Shown piece after piece: positions 28,601 through 36,300 of a stretch of DNA of 64,000 bases. The stretch is from positions 1 through 64,000 of the forward strand of contig JAJQBI010000079.1 in assembly GCA_021203365.1 (NCBI GenBank), written 5' to 3'. Made by a program: the position numbers and the translations under genes. The DNA is from Clostridiales bacterium. Lineage in GTDB: Bacteria > Bacillota > Clostridia > Lachnospirales > Lachnospiraceae. How positions within the stretch are numbered: the first letter of the stretch is position 1; every line of letters starts with the position of its first letter. Under the pieces are notes generated by a model, which saw only the letters and a program-made list of their open reading frames with translations, was not told the DNA's origin and did no database searches.

Positions 28601-28858
28601 GTAGGTGCAGAAGGTGATATTTTCCGGAACCTCGCCGCCGGTGGCTGTGCGCAGGTTGTCCAGCTGGGTCCTAAAAATGTATTCCGAGGGAGACAGCCAG
28701 AGGAAATTCCATTCCGGTATATCCCCGCAGAGGCGGAATCCGATAAAGGATTTCCCGGTGCCTGTGGGATGGATCACCGCCGCCTTTCCGGTGCGGTCCA
28801 TCCGGTCCAGGGCCGCCAGATACGCGGTCCGGTTGTGATCATACAGCGCAATCTCCAC
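25685..28858 (-). CDS. DEAD/DEAH helicase with nine tandem HA (helicase-associated) repeats
   Basis: 1057 residues; start GTG 28858 chosen since GGAGG lies 8 bases upstream. Residues ~1-400 are an SF2 helicase: HPTGTGKSFIGFRL (Walker A), CIILDEFHRCG (DEFH box), LGLSATNIR, and a C-terminal lobe with QQIGRALSAG. From ~410 to the end come nine ~65-residue repeats of PF03457 type, each with a W..xY..A..(Y/F) start, HGxLxVP, G..LGxW and LxxIGMxW. HA repeats are thought to bind nucleic acid. The partner gene is the resolvase-like protein, with which it overlaps. Neither DNA repair, defence nor regulation can be decided from sequence. Confidence 0.8.
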   Translation of the reverse strand: MEIALYDHNRTAYLAALDRMDRTGKAAVIHPTGTGKSFIGFRLCGDIPEWNFLWLSPSEYIFRTQLDNLRTATGGEVPENITFCTYQKLLYMGEPEMAGLGPDCIILDEFHRCGARMWGQGVQKLLALFPDAKILGLSATNIRYLDNNRDMADELFDGNIASEISLGEAIVRGILHPPRYVLSVYSVEKGLKKYEKRIRGTRNRAVRDECERILEELRRALEMSEGLEKVFARHMTDRTGKYIVFCSSKEHMDEMMGHLEWFAQVDPHPKVYSLFSEDPGAGQAFDDFRRDEDDTHLRLLYCIDALNEGIHMEGISGVILLRPTVSPIVYKQQIGRALSAGSQKDTVIFDVVMNVDNLDSIGEVEEEMQLVTSYYRSFGKNESIVHEHFQIWDEVRDCRKLFHKLNDTLTASWDCMFGYAQAYYRENGSLNMPSRYMTEDGYPLGRWIYTQKYIRRGIISGSLTQEQIRKLDSIGMVWESMTDLAWEKNYTAAKRYRETHGHLLVPAEYETEDGVCLGSWIGSLRSWEKAGARQKYLTPERIRMLDDLGMVWDVSDYYWERNYAAAARYYGEHHHLNVPRTYVTEDGIRLGSWLYRLRGLRKGRGKGVPPTREQIRRLDAIGMDWSTWAESKWENGCKEAEAYAREHGNLRVPVKYVTETGFSLGSWIQRQRAAYKKETLPEERRRRLEQTGMVWQADSWEERFVLVKAWQEENKTLEIPQDTVVDGVWIGKWYVAQKKARTLGKLTREQEALLDTLPRSQTSQKEAAWLLMYQDAADFAGEHGSLRGIPSDYQGKSGRRLGHWLTLQRKAKREGKLSEVQCEQLDAIGMVWEIDRTWDEGFLHAEEFYRKNGSLNMKKTYKCEDGYSLGVWVWNYRNAHNGLKAPVQITPEQSRKLEEIGMDWYPDGEWEVRYSQVRGYYREHGKLPSRPGEDEEVRSMACWIANQRKSYRQGRLDEKQVSRLADLGITEEWLRPQKTSFEKGFEAARDYYEEHGNLKVPSSYQNEKGFWVGCWVKNIRGKKEKLSGKQIEMLDAIGMEWMGAGESTIWSGAGMPR

Positions 28859-29477
28859 GGTCCTCACCTCCCTCCTGCCGGGCCTGCCGCTGTTTCATTT
28901 TCCGCCAGAAGGAAGCCTGGGACATTCCGCTTTCTGACGCCGCCTGTGCACGGCTGATCTCCCCCGCTTCCCAGCGCTCACAGATCTGGTCAAAGTTCTC
29001 CGGCAGGGGAATGGGCGGCCGCCCGCACCGGACGCCCCGGGCCCGGGCCCTTGCGATCCCTGTGGCCTGGCGTTCCCTGGCGCGGATGCGGTCATTCTGC
29101 CACACATACTGGAGCATCTCCGTGACAAGGTCCGACACCAGGCTTCCGTTAAGCTCCCGGTCCCGGCGGGTATCCAGAAGCGGCATGTCCAGCACATCCA
29201 CATCCACCTTTTTGTCCTTTGTCAGAAGACGCCAGCACTCCATGATGTCCCGGTAATTAAAACCCAGCCAGGACAGGCTCTGTATGTAAAGCAGATCTCC
29301 CTTATCCAGCTTCCGGGTCAGCTTCTGAAGCATGGGCTGATCCGATTCTTCCCCTTCCGGAATTTCATCTACGAAAATATTCTTCGATGGGACCTTCAGT
29401 TTTTTCAGCGCATCCAGATATTCAGAACCATAGTCCTGCTTCCCGAAAGCCAGAATATAGCCGTATACTTTTCCCAT
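28839..29477 (-). CDS. Resolvase-fold protein lacking catalytic residues
   Basis: 212 residues from ATG 29477 (GAGGG upstream). The fold is that of small serine resolvases: VYGYILAFGKQDYGSEYL aligns with the usual YGYxRVSxxxQ start, LLYIQSLSWLGFNYRDI with the usual SLDRLGRN helix, and a C-terminal HTH (ISRAQAASESGMSQASFW). But the nucleophile Ser and the Arg residues around it are replaced (LAFG for RVSS; SWLGFN for DRLGRN). It is probably not a recombinase but a DNA-binding protein, perhaps a regulator. It overlaps the helicase by 20 bases. Confidence 0.7.
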   Translation of the reverse strand: MGKVYGYILAFGKQDYGSEYLDALKKLKVPSKNIFVDEIPEGEESDQPMLQKLTRKLDKGDLLYIQSLSWLGFNYRDIMECWRLLTKDKKVDVDVLDMPLLDTRRDRELNGSLVSDLVTEMLQYVWQNDRIRARERQATGIARARARGVRCGRPPIPLPENFDQICERWEAGEISRAQAASESGMSQASFWRKMKQRQARQEGGEDRGDCAV

Positions 29478-29543
29478 CCTCGTCCACCCTCTCTGTAAAA
29501 AAGACTTTCGCTTCCGCCTCACGGTTCCTGAGGTATCCTACAT

Positions 29544-29585
29544 AAAAAATCCAGGACAGTCTCTAAAGTTTCAAAACTGCCCTGG
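29544..29585 (-). terminator. Rho-independent terminator after AP2-protein gene
   Basis: On the minus strand CCAGGGCAGT pairs with ACTGTCCTGG (one mismatch) across a 15-base loop and is followed by ATTTTTT. It lies between the zinc-repeat/AP2 gene and the resolvase-like gene. Transcripts coming from the invertible promoter must pass it to reach the capsule genes, so read-through or antitermination would be needed. Confidence 0.75.
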
Positions 29586-29596
29586 ACCGACTCTGG

Positions 29597-30481
29597 TCAA
29601 TTCCTTTCAATCCGTTTTACTTTCCTTTCCGCATCTGTCAGAGGGCAGTATTCTTTATAGTACCAGTCCAGAAAATCACTGTACATTTCCTCCGCTCTCT
29701 CCCTGGCCTTGACGGCGTCCAGTTTATTTTCAAAGACACCCAGGTAATATTTTTTTCCCTTAAATATGATCTGTGAGCTCCAGCGTCCGGATTTTTTCAG
29801 ATAATAGACACCCACATGGCCGCTGGTATTGTTCCGATAGGGACGGTTGGGACTCAGGTTCCTCTCCAGCATAGTTACGGAAGTACCGTCCACCAGCTTC
29901 AGATTTTCCCTGTAAATGTTTGCCCGGATGCAGCCGCAGCTTTTGGTCCGGCCGTCCAGCAGAAGGGATTGGCCCGCAATGGTTTCCTTTCCGCAGTCAC
30001 ACACACATTTCCAGCGGTGCATCCCATTTTCCTTCCCCGCGTAAGCCATAACCGTCAGCTTTCCAAAGCGCTTCCCCACCATGTCCTTCAGGGGCGGGTG
30101 GAGAAGACAGCCGCAGCTTTTCTGGTATCCGGTGGTCAGATGTCCAAGGGATGCGTCCACCTCTCCTCCGCAGTCACAGGTACAGTGCCAGTAATAGGAA
30201 CCGCTGGCATCCCGTCTGTCTGTACAGTACCGTGCGGTGAGCCTGCCAAACTTCTGTCCGGTGATATCCCGCTGCCCGGGTCTCACCTTCGTAAGACAGC
30301 CGCAGTCTGTAACGGTTCCCCGAAGCAGGGTTCGCCTGTCCACTTTGATCTCGTTGCCGCAGTCACAGACGCAGTTCCATACAATATGTCCGTTTTTGCG
30401 TTCCCCGGTATCACGGTCTACGGTCAGATGACCCACCCGAAATCCCGGTGCAATTTTCTTTCTTTTTTCCTCCGGCTTCAT
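29597..30481 (-). CDS. Zinc-knuckle repeat protein with AP2 DNA-binding domain
   Basis: 294 residues. Three consecutive repeats of the form W.C.CDCG..........L..G...SCGC (WNCVCDCGNEIKV, WHCTCDCGGEVD, WKCVCDCGKETIA) each offer Cys ligands for zinc. The last ~65 residues, SGHVGVYYLKKSGRWSSQI and YYLGVFENKLDAVKARE, form an AP2/ERF-type beta-sheet DNA-binding domain, as in phage homing endonucleases, but there is no HNH nuclease motif. It is the first gene downstream of the invertible promoter, so it could be a regulator under phase control (inference). Confidence 0.7.
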   Translation of the reverse strand: MKPEEKRKKIAPGFRVGHLTVDRDTGERKNGHIVWNCVCDCGNEIKVDRRTLLRGTVTDCGCLTKVRPGQRDITGQKFGRLTARYCTDRRDASGSYYWHCTCDCGGEVDASLGHLTTGYQKSCGCLLHPPLKDMVGKRFGKLTVMAYAGKENGMHRWKCVCDCGKETIAGQSLLLDGRTKSCGCIRANIYRENLKLVDGTSVTMLERNLSPNRPYRNNTSGHVGVYYLKKSGRWSSQIIFKGKKYYLGVFENKLDAVKARERAEEMYSDFLDWYYKEYCPLTDAERKVKRIERN

Positions 30482-30684
30482 CCACAGACCGCCTTTTCTT
30501 CACAGTCAAAGCGTCGATACCGACGCCTTTCTCGTCGTCTCAGCGGTTTTCTCTTTTTGGGAACTGTCACAGGCCGCGACAGTTCCTGCCTCTCCCCAGA
30601 CACATCCGCGCGAAGGGAATCTCCTCCTTCACATGACGGTCTCAAAAAAGTGTTTTCATACCTGACGAACACCTGTTATAGTGC

Positions 30685-30718
30685 TCCTTAAGTAATCTAC
30701 TTACTTACGAGCTGTCCG
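30685..30718 (+). repeat. Left inverted repeat of invertible segment
   Basis: 34 bases beginning TCCTTAAGTAATCTAC; identical at 33 of 34 positions to the reverse complement of 32228..32261 (only difference A versus G at 30710). The match stops abruptly on both sides, as expected for a recombination site. Confidence 0.9.
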
Positions 30719-30769
30719 CTTCTATTCCTTAAAATACGCAAAACAAAAGCGCTCCCGCTGACAAAAAAT

Positions 30770-30798
30770 ATTTTACTACTGTTTTTGGTACGTGTCAA
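30770..30798 (-). promoter_or_regulatory. Strong outward sigma-A promoter inside invertible segment
   Basis: Minus-strand TTGACA (30798..30793), 17-base spacer, TAAAAT (30775..30770). It is 52 bases from the left repeat and reads out through it toward 30481 and below. There is no gene in between, so its natural targets lie outside the segment. Confidence 0.75.
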
Positions 30799-30847
30799 TC
30801 ACATTTTTTTTACATTGTTTTGGCTTATTGAAGGGCTTTTAAAAAAA

Positions 30848-30876
30848 ATGACAGTACAGAGAGATGCATTCATAAT
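30848..30876 (+). promoter_or_regulatory. Probable promoter of the recombinase gene
   Basis: ATGACA, 17-base spacer, CATAAT, each one mismatch from consensus, followed 54 bases later by a hairpin and then the recombinase ribosome site. It diverges from the outward promoter with about 50 bases between the -35 boxes. Confidence 0.5.
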
Positions 30877-30929
30877 TGAGTTTATGAAACGTCTGCTTTG
30901 TGTCAGGGGGGAGAAATCCGGTTTATTTC

Positions 30930-30960
30930 CATAAGTGGTCAGAGGATATGACCACTTATG
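30930..30960 (+). promoter_or_regulatory. Perfect 12-bp hairpin/operator before recombinase start
   Basis: CATAAGTGGTCA and its exact complement TGACCACTTATG are separated by 7 bases. The stem ends about 8 bases before the GGAGG of the recombinase gene. It may be a repressor operator or an RNA hairpin limiting translation. It has no T-run, so it is not a terminator. Confidence 0.6.
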
Positions 30961-30981
30961 CTTTAAGAAGGAGGAAAGAAT

Positions 30982-32199
30982 ATGGGAAGGTACGGAGAAA
31001 ACATACGGGAGCGCGCGGACGGCCGCTGGGAGGCACGAATTGTGCAGGGCGCTCCTGTGAACGGAAAGACAAATTTCAAATATTTGTATGGAAGGTCTTA
31101 TCAGGATGTCCGGCAGAAAAAAAACTGCTTTGTACTGGAGCTTATCTCCCGGGGAGAGTATGGAAAGGATCCGGCTGTGGCGGCCGGACTTCTGGGTCTG
31201 TCTGAAAAAAATCCTGAAAATAGGTCAAAAACAGAAGGCCTTTCCTTTCAGACGGTTTCAGAAGGCTGGCTGAACAGTAAAAAACCTACAGTCAAAGAGT
31301 CCACCTTTGCCTATTACACAGGAATGGTCAACACACATCTTCTCCCGGAGCTGGGAGATCTCTGTATAAGGGAAATCAATTCAGAGAAGCTCTGGGATTT
31401 TCTGCTCCGGAAGAAAGCAAAGGGACGGCTGAAGGATGGGAAACCCCTGGCGGAGAAAACAGTGGCGGATCTGAAGACGATCCTCAAGCAGATTTTCACC
31501 TATGCGCAGTCCCGCGGCCTGGTAGATTCGATTCCGGTCTGCCCTGCCTTCACAGTTCGAAAGCCCACCGTCAGTGTGCTGACAAAGGCGGAACAGAGCC
31601 GGATCGAGGAGGTGCTGCGGAAAGAGGATACCCCGTTTTCCCTGGGCATTCTTCTCTCCCTTTACGGTGGCCCGCGCATCGGAGAGGTCTGCGCGCTGAA
31701 GTGGGAGGATTTTGACTTTGAAAACGAAACGGTTCACATTCGAAGAACCGTGTCCCGCATCAAAAATGTGGACGATGTGTCCGGGAGAAAAACGAAGGTG
31801 GTCCTTACCTCTCCCAAGACAGAAAGCTCCATGCGGACCATTCCCCTCCCTTCCCCGGTTTTCCAGTATTTTCGGGAACGCCGGGGCGCGGACTCCTGGT
31901 ACATGATGACCGGATCTGAAAAATTCATGGAACCCCGGACCTGCCGGGCGCGGTATAAACGCCTTCTGCGCAGGGCCGGGGTGGCGGATCACACCTATCA
32001 CTGTCTGCGTCACACTTATGCCACTCACTGTGTGGAATGCGGAATGGATTTCAAATCTCTCAGCGAGATCCTGGGGCATTCGGATGTAAAAATCACCATG
32101 CAGCGCTATGTCCACCCTTCCATGGACTTCAAAAAGGAGCAGGTCAACCGCCTTCCCTGTTTTATGGAAAGTGGTCAGAAGAGGGTCGGAAAATCATGA
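30982..32199 (+). CDS. Tyrosine recombinase (integrase family), putative invertase
   Basis: 405 residues, ATG after GGAGG. N-terminal arm-binding region (YGENIRERADGRWEAR), SAM-like core-binding domain (TVKESTFAYYTGMVN) and catalytic domain with GGPRIGEVCALKWED (first Arg), HTYHCLRHTYATH-type HxLRH and GHSDVKITMQRYVHP (His and the nucleophile Tyr). This is the Tn916/ICE-Int architecture. Its position between inverted repeats, without excisionase, suggests DNA inversion rather than integration. After the gene, 28 bases separate the stop from the right repeat. Confidence 0.85.
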   Translation: MGRYGENIRERADGRWEARIVQGAPVNGKTNFKYLYGRSYQDVRQKKNCFVLELISRGEYGKDPAVAAGLLGLSEKNPENRSKTEGLSFQTVSEGWLNSKKPTVKESTFAYYTGMVNTHLLPELGDLCIREINSEKLWDFLLRKKAKGRLKDGKPLAEKTVADLKTILKQIFTYAQSRGLVDSIPVCPAFTVRKPTVSVLTKAEQSRIEEVLRKEDTPFSLGILLSLYGGPRIGEVCALKWEDFDFENETVHIRRTVSRIKNVDDVSGRKTKVVLTSPKTESSMRTIPLPSPVFQYFRERRGADSWYMMTGSEKFMEPRTCRARYKRLLRRAGVADHTYHCLRHTYATHCVECGMDFKSLSEILGHSDVKITMQRYVHPSMDFKKEQVNRLPCFMESGQKRVGKS

Positions 32200-32227
32200 G
32201 AAAAAAAGCCTGACAAAGGGATTTTCA

Positions 32228-32261
32228 CGGACAGCCCGTAAGTAAGTAGATTACTTAAGGA
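32228..32261 (-). repeat. Right inverted repeat of invertible segment
   Basis: 34 bases, the reverse complement of 30685..30718 except for one position. Contains GTAAGTAAGTAGATTACTTA, itself partly dyad. Lies immediately after the recombinase gene. Confidence 0.9.
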
Positions 32262-32364
32262 TTATTTTATATGGAAACAGACACCGGACATGAGGAGTTT
32301 ATCCGCAGCCAGGTGTATTTTTTTGCCGTTTTGTCATAAAACTCCCGATATGAAAGTCCCCCAC

Positions 32365-32393
32365 TTGCTTTTTCACCGGAAGACGCTTATACT
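32365..32393 (+). promoter_or_regulatory. Promoter of HAD phosphatase gene
   Basis: TTGCTT, 17-base spacer, TATACT. The start of transcription would be near 32400, placing the palindrome at 32405..32422 in the leader. It lies outside the invertible segment, so the phosphatase has its own promoter in either orientation. Confidence 0.55.
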
Positions 32394-32404
32394 ACGTTTG
32401 AAAT

Positions 32405-32441
32405 GACAAAAGGTATTTTGTCGCTGTAATACATGAATTGG
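32405..32441 (+). repeat. Partial copy of interspersed palindromic repeat (end segment)
   Basis: GACAAAAGGTATTTTGTC is a perfect palindrome-type hairpin followed by GCTGTAATACATGAATTGG. The reverse complement of 62125..62160 reads nearly the same (same hairpin, then GCTATGATACACGGATTTCC). Only this end of the longer repeat is present here. Confidence 0.5.
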
Positions 32442-32480
32442 AATAATTTCAGACAAAACGAAGGAGTTAAAAAGGACAGA

Positions 32481-33286
32481 ATGAACAGAAAAGCGGTTTT
32501 TTTGACGCGGACGGTACCGTATGTGATATAGAGAGGGGCGTTCCGGACAGCGCGGTACAGGCCATCGGAAGGCTTCGGGAAAAGGGGCATGAGGCCTGGC
32601 TTTGTACCGGCCGCAGCCGGGCTTTTGTGCCCTGGTATCTGGAGCAGGCGGGATTTACCGGAATCATCAGCGCCTGCGGTGCCACCATTGATAAAGATGG
32701 AAAACGGCTTTTTAACCGGGAGATGCCTCCGGAAGTTGCGGAGCTCTCCGTGAAAATTCTGCGGAAATACGGAATGGTTCCTGTGATGGAGGGCGCGGAT
32801 TTCATGTATTATGATCTGGATGAATATACCACGCAGGTAAACTGGTACACAGATCTGATCACCCGCACTCTCGGGAAAAAGCACCGTCCCATCGCCGGAA
32901 ACCAGTCTTCCATGCAAATCAATAAGATCAGTGCCAAAATGATGAGCGGCTGCGACGCGGAGGCAGCCTGTCGGGAGCTCTCCCGGTATTATGACATTAT
33001 CCGCCACGAAAGCCGGTCTCTGGCAGGAAATACCATTGAGATGGTTCCCAAAGGCTTCAGTAAAGCCGTTGGGATCGCCGCTGTGCTGAGGCTTGAGCAT
33101 ATTTCCAGGGAGGACACTATTGTTTTCGGGGACAGCAACAACGACCTGTCCATGTTTGAATTTGCCGCCACCAGAGTCGCCATGGAAAACGGATCTGCGA
33201 AAATCCGTGAGATGGCGGACTATGTCACCGCGGATATGTTCCACCAGGGAATCCAAAAGGGACTGGAGCATCTGGGGCTCATCTGA
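32481..33286 (+). pseudogene. Cof-type HAD-IIB sugar phosphatase, frame broken in T7
   Basis: ATG 32481 begins MNRKAVF, then a run of seven T (32497..32503) shifts the frame to an early stop. With eight T the sequence reads AVFFDADGTVCDIERG, the HAD motif I (DxDGT), and continues through WLCTGRSRAF (motif II), KAVGIAAVLRLE (motif III Lys) and VFGDSNNDLSMFEFA (motif IV) to 33286, a 268-residue protein of normal length. Such enzymes dephosphorylate sugar phosphates. Everything after the run is well conserved, so the break is recent, a recoding site or an error. TTTTTTG could support -1 slippage. Confidence 0.75.
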
Positions 33287-33304
33287 CACCTAATCTTTGC
33301 GCAT

Positions 33305-33342
33305 TGAAAAAGCCCGGGAACATAAGGGTGTTCCCGGGTTTT
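33305..33342. terminator. Bidirectional terminator
   Basis: CCCGGGAACA and TGTTCCCGGG form a 10-bp perfect stem with a 6-base loop, flanked by AAAAAG and GTTTTG. It separates the rightward phosphatase from the leftward SNF2 gene, which converge here. Confidence 0.9.
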
Positions 33343-33362
33343 GTGATGCTGTTTTTTGCCTT

Positions 33363-36300
33363 TCAGTTATTCTGCTCCAAAATCTCCAGCAAATCCTCCT
33401 TTGTCAGACTGGAGGCCGCTATGGCGTCTCCTCCCAGGATCTGATCCGCGATCTCCTGCTTTTTCTCCTGAAGTCCCAGGATTTTCTCCTCGATGGTGTC
33501 CCGGGCGATAATCTTAAAAACCACCACCTGCTCCGCCTGTCCGATGCGGTGGGCCCGGTCCGTGGCCTGGGTCTGGGCGGCCAGATTCCACCAGGGATCA
33601 AAGTGAATCACAATGCTGGCGCCGGTGAGATTCAGACCGGTTCCCCCGGCCTTCAGAGAGATCAGAAATACCGGTACCTGGTCCTGATTAAAGGACTCCG
33701 CCATCTCCATGCGTTTTCTCTTGGAGGTAGCCCCGGTAAGGGTATAATAAGCGATTTTCTCCCGGTCAAATTCCGCCTGCAGAGCCGGAAACATACTGGG
33801 AAACTGAGAAAAGATCAGCACCTTGTGATTTCCCTGAATGGCCTCGTGCACAAGCTCCAGACAGATATCCACCTTGCAGGCCCGGGCCGTATAATTCTCA
33901 TAGATCAGCGCCGGATCGCAGCAAAGCTGCCGAAGTCTTGTGAGCTCCGCCAGGATTTCCAGCTTTCCTCTCTTTACCTCCTCCTCGCTGCGGTTCTGAA
34001 GGCTTTCCACCATGCGCTCCACGTGGGAGAGATAAAGCTTCCGCTGCTCCGGCTCCATCTGGGCATATACCACCTGCTCCACCTTATCCGGAAGCTCTTT
34101 GAGCACATCCTTTTTGCAGCGGCGCAGTACAAAGGGAGAAATCATCCGGTTCAGGCGGCGCGCCCGGTCCTTATCCTGGTTCTGCATGATGGGAATCTCA
34201 TAATTCTTCCGGAAGGAGTCGCTGCTGCCCAGTATACCGGGCATGAGATAGTCAAAAATGCTCCAGAGCTCGCTCAGCCGGTTCTCGATGGGTGTGCCCG
34301 TAAGAGCAAAACGGACACGGGAGTGTATGGCTTTCACGGCTCTGGCCGCCTGGGTTCCCTGATTTTTGATATTCTGAGCCTCATCGATGAACTCCGTGGA
34401 AAACGAATATTTTCCGTACTCGTCAATGTCTCTTTTCAGCATGTCATAGGAGGTGATCCACACATGGGCGCCGGTGCTGTTTTCCATGGTCTGCACCCGG
34501 TTCGCAGCGCTCCCTGCGATCATCGCCACCTGAAGCTCCGGCGCAAAGCGCTGGAATTCCTTTTCCCAGTTATAGACCAGCGATGCCGGGCAAACCACCA
34601 GCGCCGGAAGCTCACTGTCCCGCAGAGACAGGATATAGGCGATGGCCTGCAGGGTTTTCCCAAGGCCCATGTCATCGGCGAGAATGCCCCCAAAGCCCAG
34701 CTCTCCCAGGGTGCGGAGCCAGCGGTAACCGGTTTTCTGATACCCCCGGAGAATGTCGCTCAGAGATTCCGGTACCGCATAATCGCTGTCCTCCACATTC
34801 TTCATGCTGCGGATCACCGCCCGGTAATCCGGATTGCGGTCCACCTGCAGACGGCCGGAATTCTTCCGGAGCACCTGGTCCACAAAACAGGCGCGGTACT
34901 TGGGCGCGTGAAGGGTCTCCTCCTCAAAATCCCGGCTCTTCATTCCCAGCCCGTCCAGCACCTCCGCTACGGCGGAAACGGAATTATCCTCCAGGTTCAG
35001 GAAATCGCCGTTTTTCATCCGGTAATACTTCTTTTTCTTGCGGTAGCTGTCCAGAATGCCGGACAGATCCTCCCGGGAAAATTCCTGAGATTCCACCTGA
35101 AATTCCAGAAGTCCGCTGTACAGGGAAATCCCGAACCTGACCTTCGGGGAGCGGATCAGCTTCCTCCTGCGAAGACTGTCCGAGACGTAAACCTCCCCCA
35201 GCTCATTCAGCTGTGTAATGCCCGTATCCAGAAGCTGGAACATCCGGTCCTCCTCCCCGGAGGGGAAATAAAGCTTTTCGTTTACCAGATCCTCCAGGGG
35301 AAAATAGGCCCGGGCAAGATCCAGAGCCTTCTGCTCCACCGCCCGGTCATGGTATTCCCCGTCCCTTCTGGGAGCCAGAAGATTATAACGGGGTTCCCCG
35401 TAGCTGCACCAGATCTGAGCAGTCACCCGTTCCTCATCCTCATCCAGATAACAGGAGATCTTCGCCTCCCTGGGCCGGTAGTTTTCCAGAGAGATCTCCG
35501 GCTCCCGAAGAAGCTTTGTCCTTTCCAGTTCCGGCAGCACCGTGCCGCAGAAGGCCGGCATATCCTCCCCGGAAATCTCCAGCTCCCATCCATGTCTGGA
35601 TTCCAGCAGGACCGAACGGACCTGGAGCAGCATGTCTCCGTACTCCCGGGTGCAGCGATAGGCCTTATTGTCTATGAGTGCAAAAAGACATTCCCCTGAA
35701 ATCAGATCCATCTCCGGAATCTTCAGCAGAAATCCCTTCCGGGCGTCCCCGGTGAGCTCCAGCTTCGCCGGGGGATTTGCGTCGATCACCTTCAGGGTTT
35801 TAAACCTCCGCCCCAGGCGCTCATAGGTGAGCTCCCGATTCAGATTAAAAAGGAGCATCTGCACAATTCCGCCGTCGGTGAGCTCCAGCTCCTTATGCAG
35901 GGAGTAAAACGGACTCTCCTCACAGGCCGCCAGAATAAGCTCCGCGTACTTCCACCCCTCTTCTGTAAAGGCGCTTTTGCTGTGAACAAAGGAGAGATTT
36001 TTCCCGTAGGTATATTTCTCCTCGTTATTTACCGCCTGGGCAAAATCCTCCAGGTTTTTGAGAACATACTTTTTTTCTGCACCGATCCGAAAGGTCAGAG
36101 TCCACTTCCGCCGACCGTAATAATCCTGTCCCCTGTCCACAATCGAAGGCACCAGCTCAATTTTTCCCTCCGGCTTCTGCTCCTCCAGACGCTTCCGGCT
36201 GGAAAACTCACGGATCATATTCAGAATCATTTCACTGCTGCGGACCGGGGTTCCCTCTTTTCCGTCAGGGTAATAACGGGGAAGACATCTCATCCATTCC

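Larger units (their letters stand above)
30685..32261. mobile_element. Invertible DNA segment encoding its own tyrosine recombinase
   Basis: Two 34-bp inverted repeats enclose 1509 bases with one integrase-family gene and an outward promoter near the left end. Site-specific recombination between inverted sites flips the enclosed DNA. In the orientation shown, the outward promoter points to the AP2-protein gene and capsule locus; after a flip it would point to the HAD phosphatase, and the recombinase gene would read toward the capsule locus. No transposase, target duplication or cargo gene is seen, which argues against a transposon. Confidence 0.75.

Noticed and set aside
30478-30672. 64-codon minus-strand frame upstream of the AP2-protein gene
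   Set aside because: Arg-rich, no ribosome site at its start, overlaps a perfect GGAACTGTC/GACAGTTCC dyad that is more likely regulatory leader.
33297-35699. Very long open frame on the plus strand opposite the SNF2 gene
   Set aside because: Lies wholly antisense to a well-conserved helicase; GC-rich codon bias opens the opposite frame. No ribosome site or family motif.
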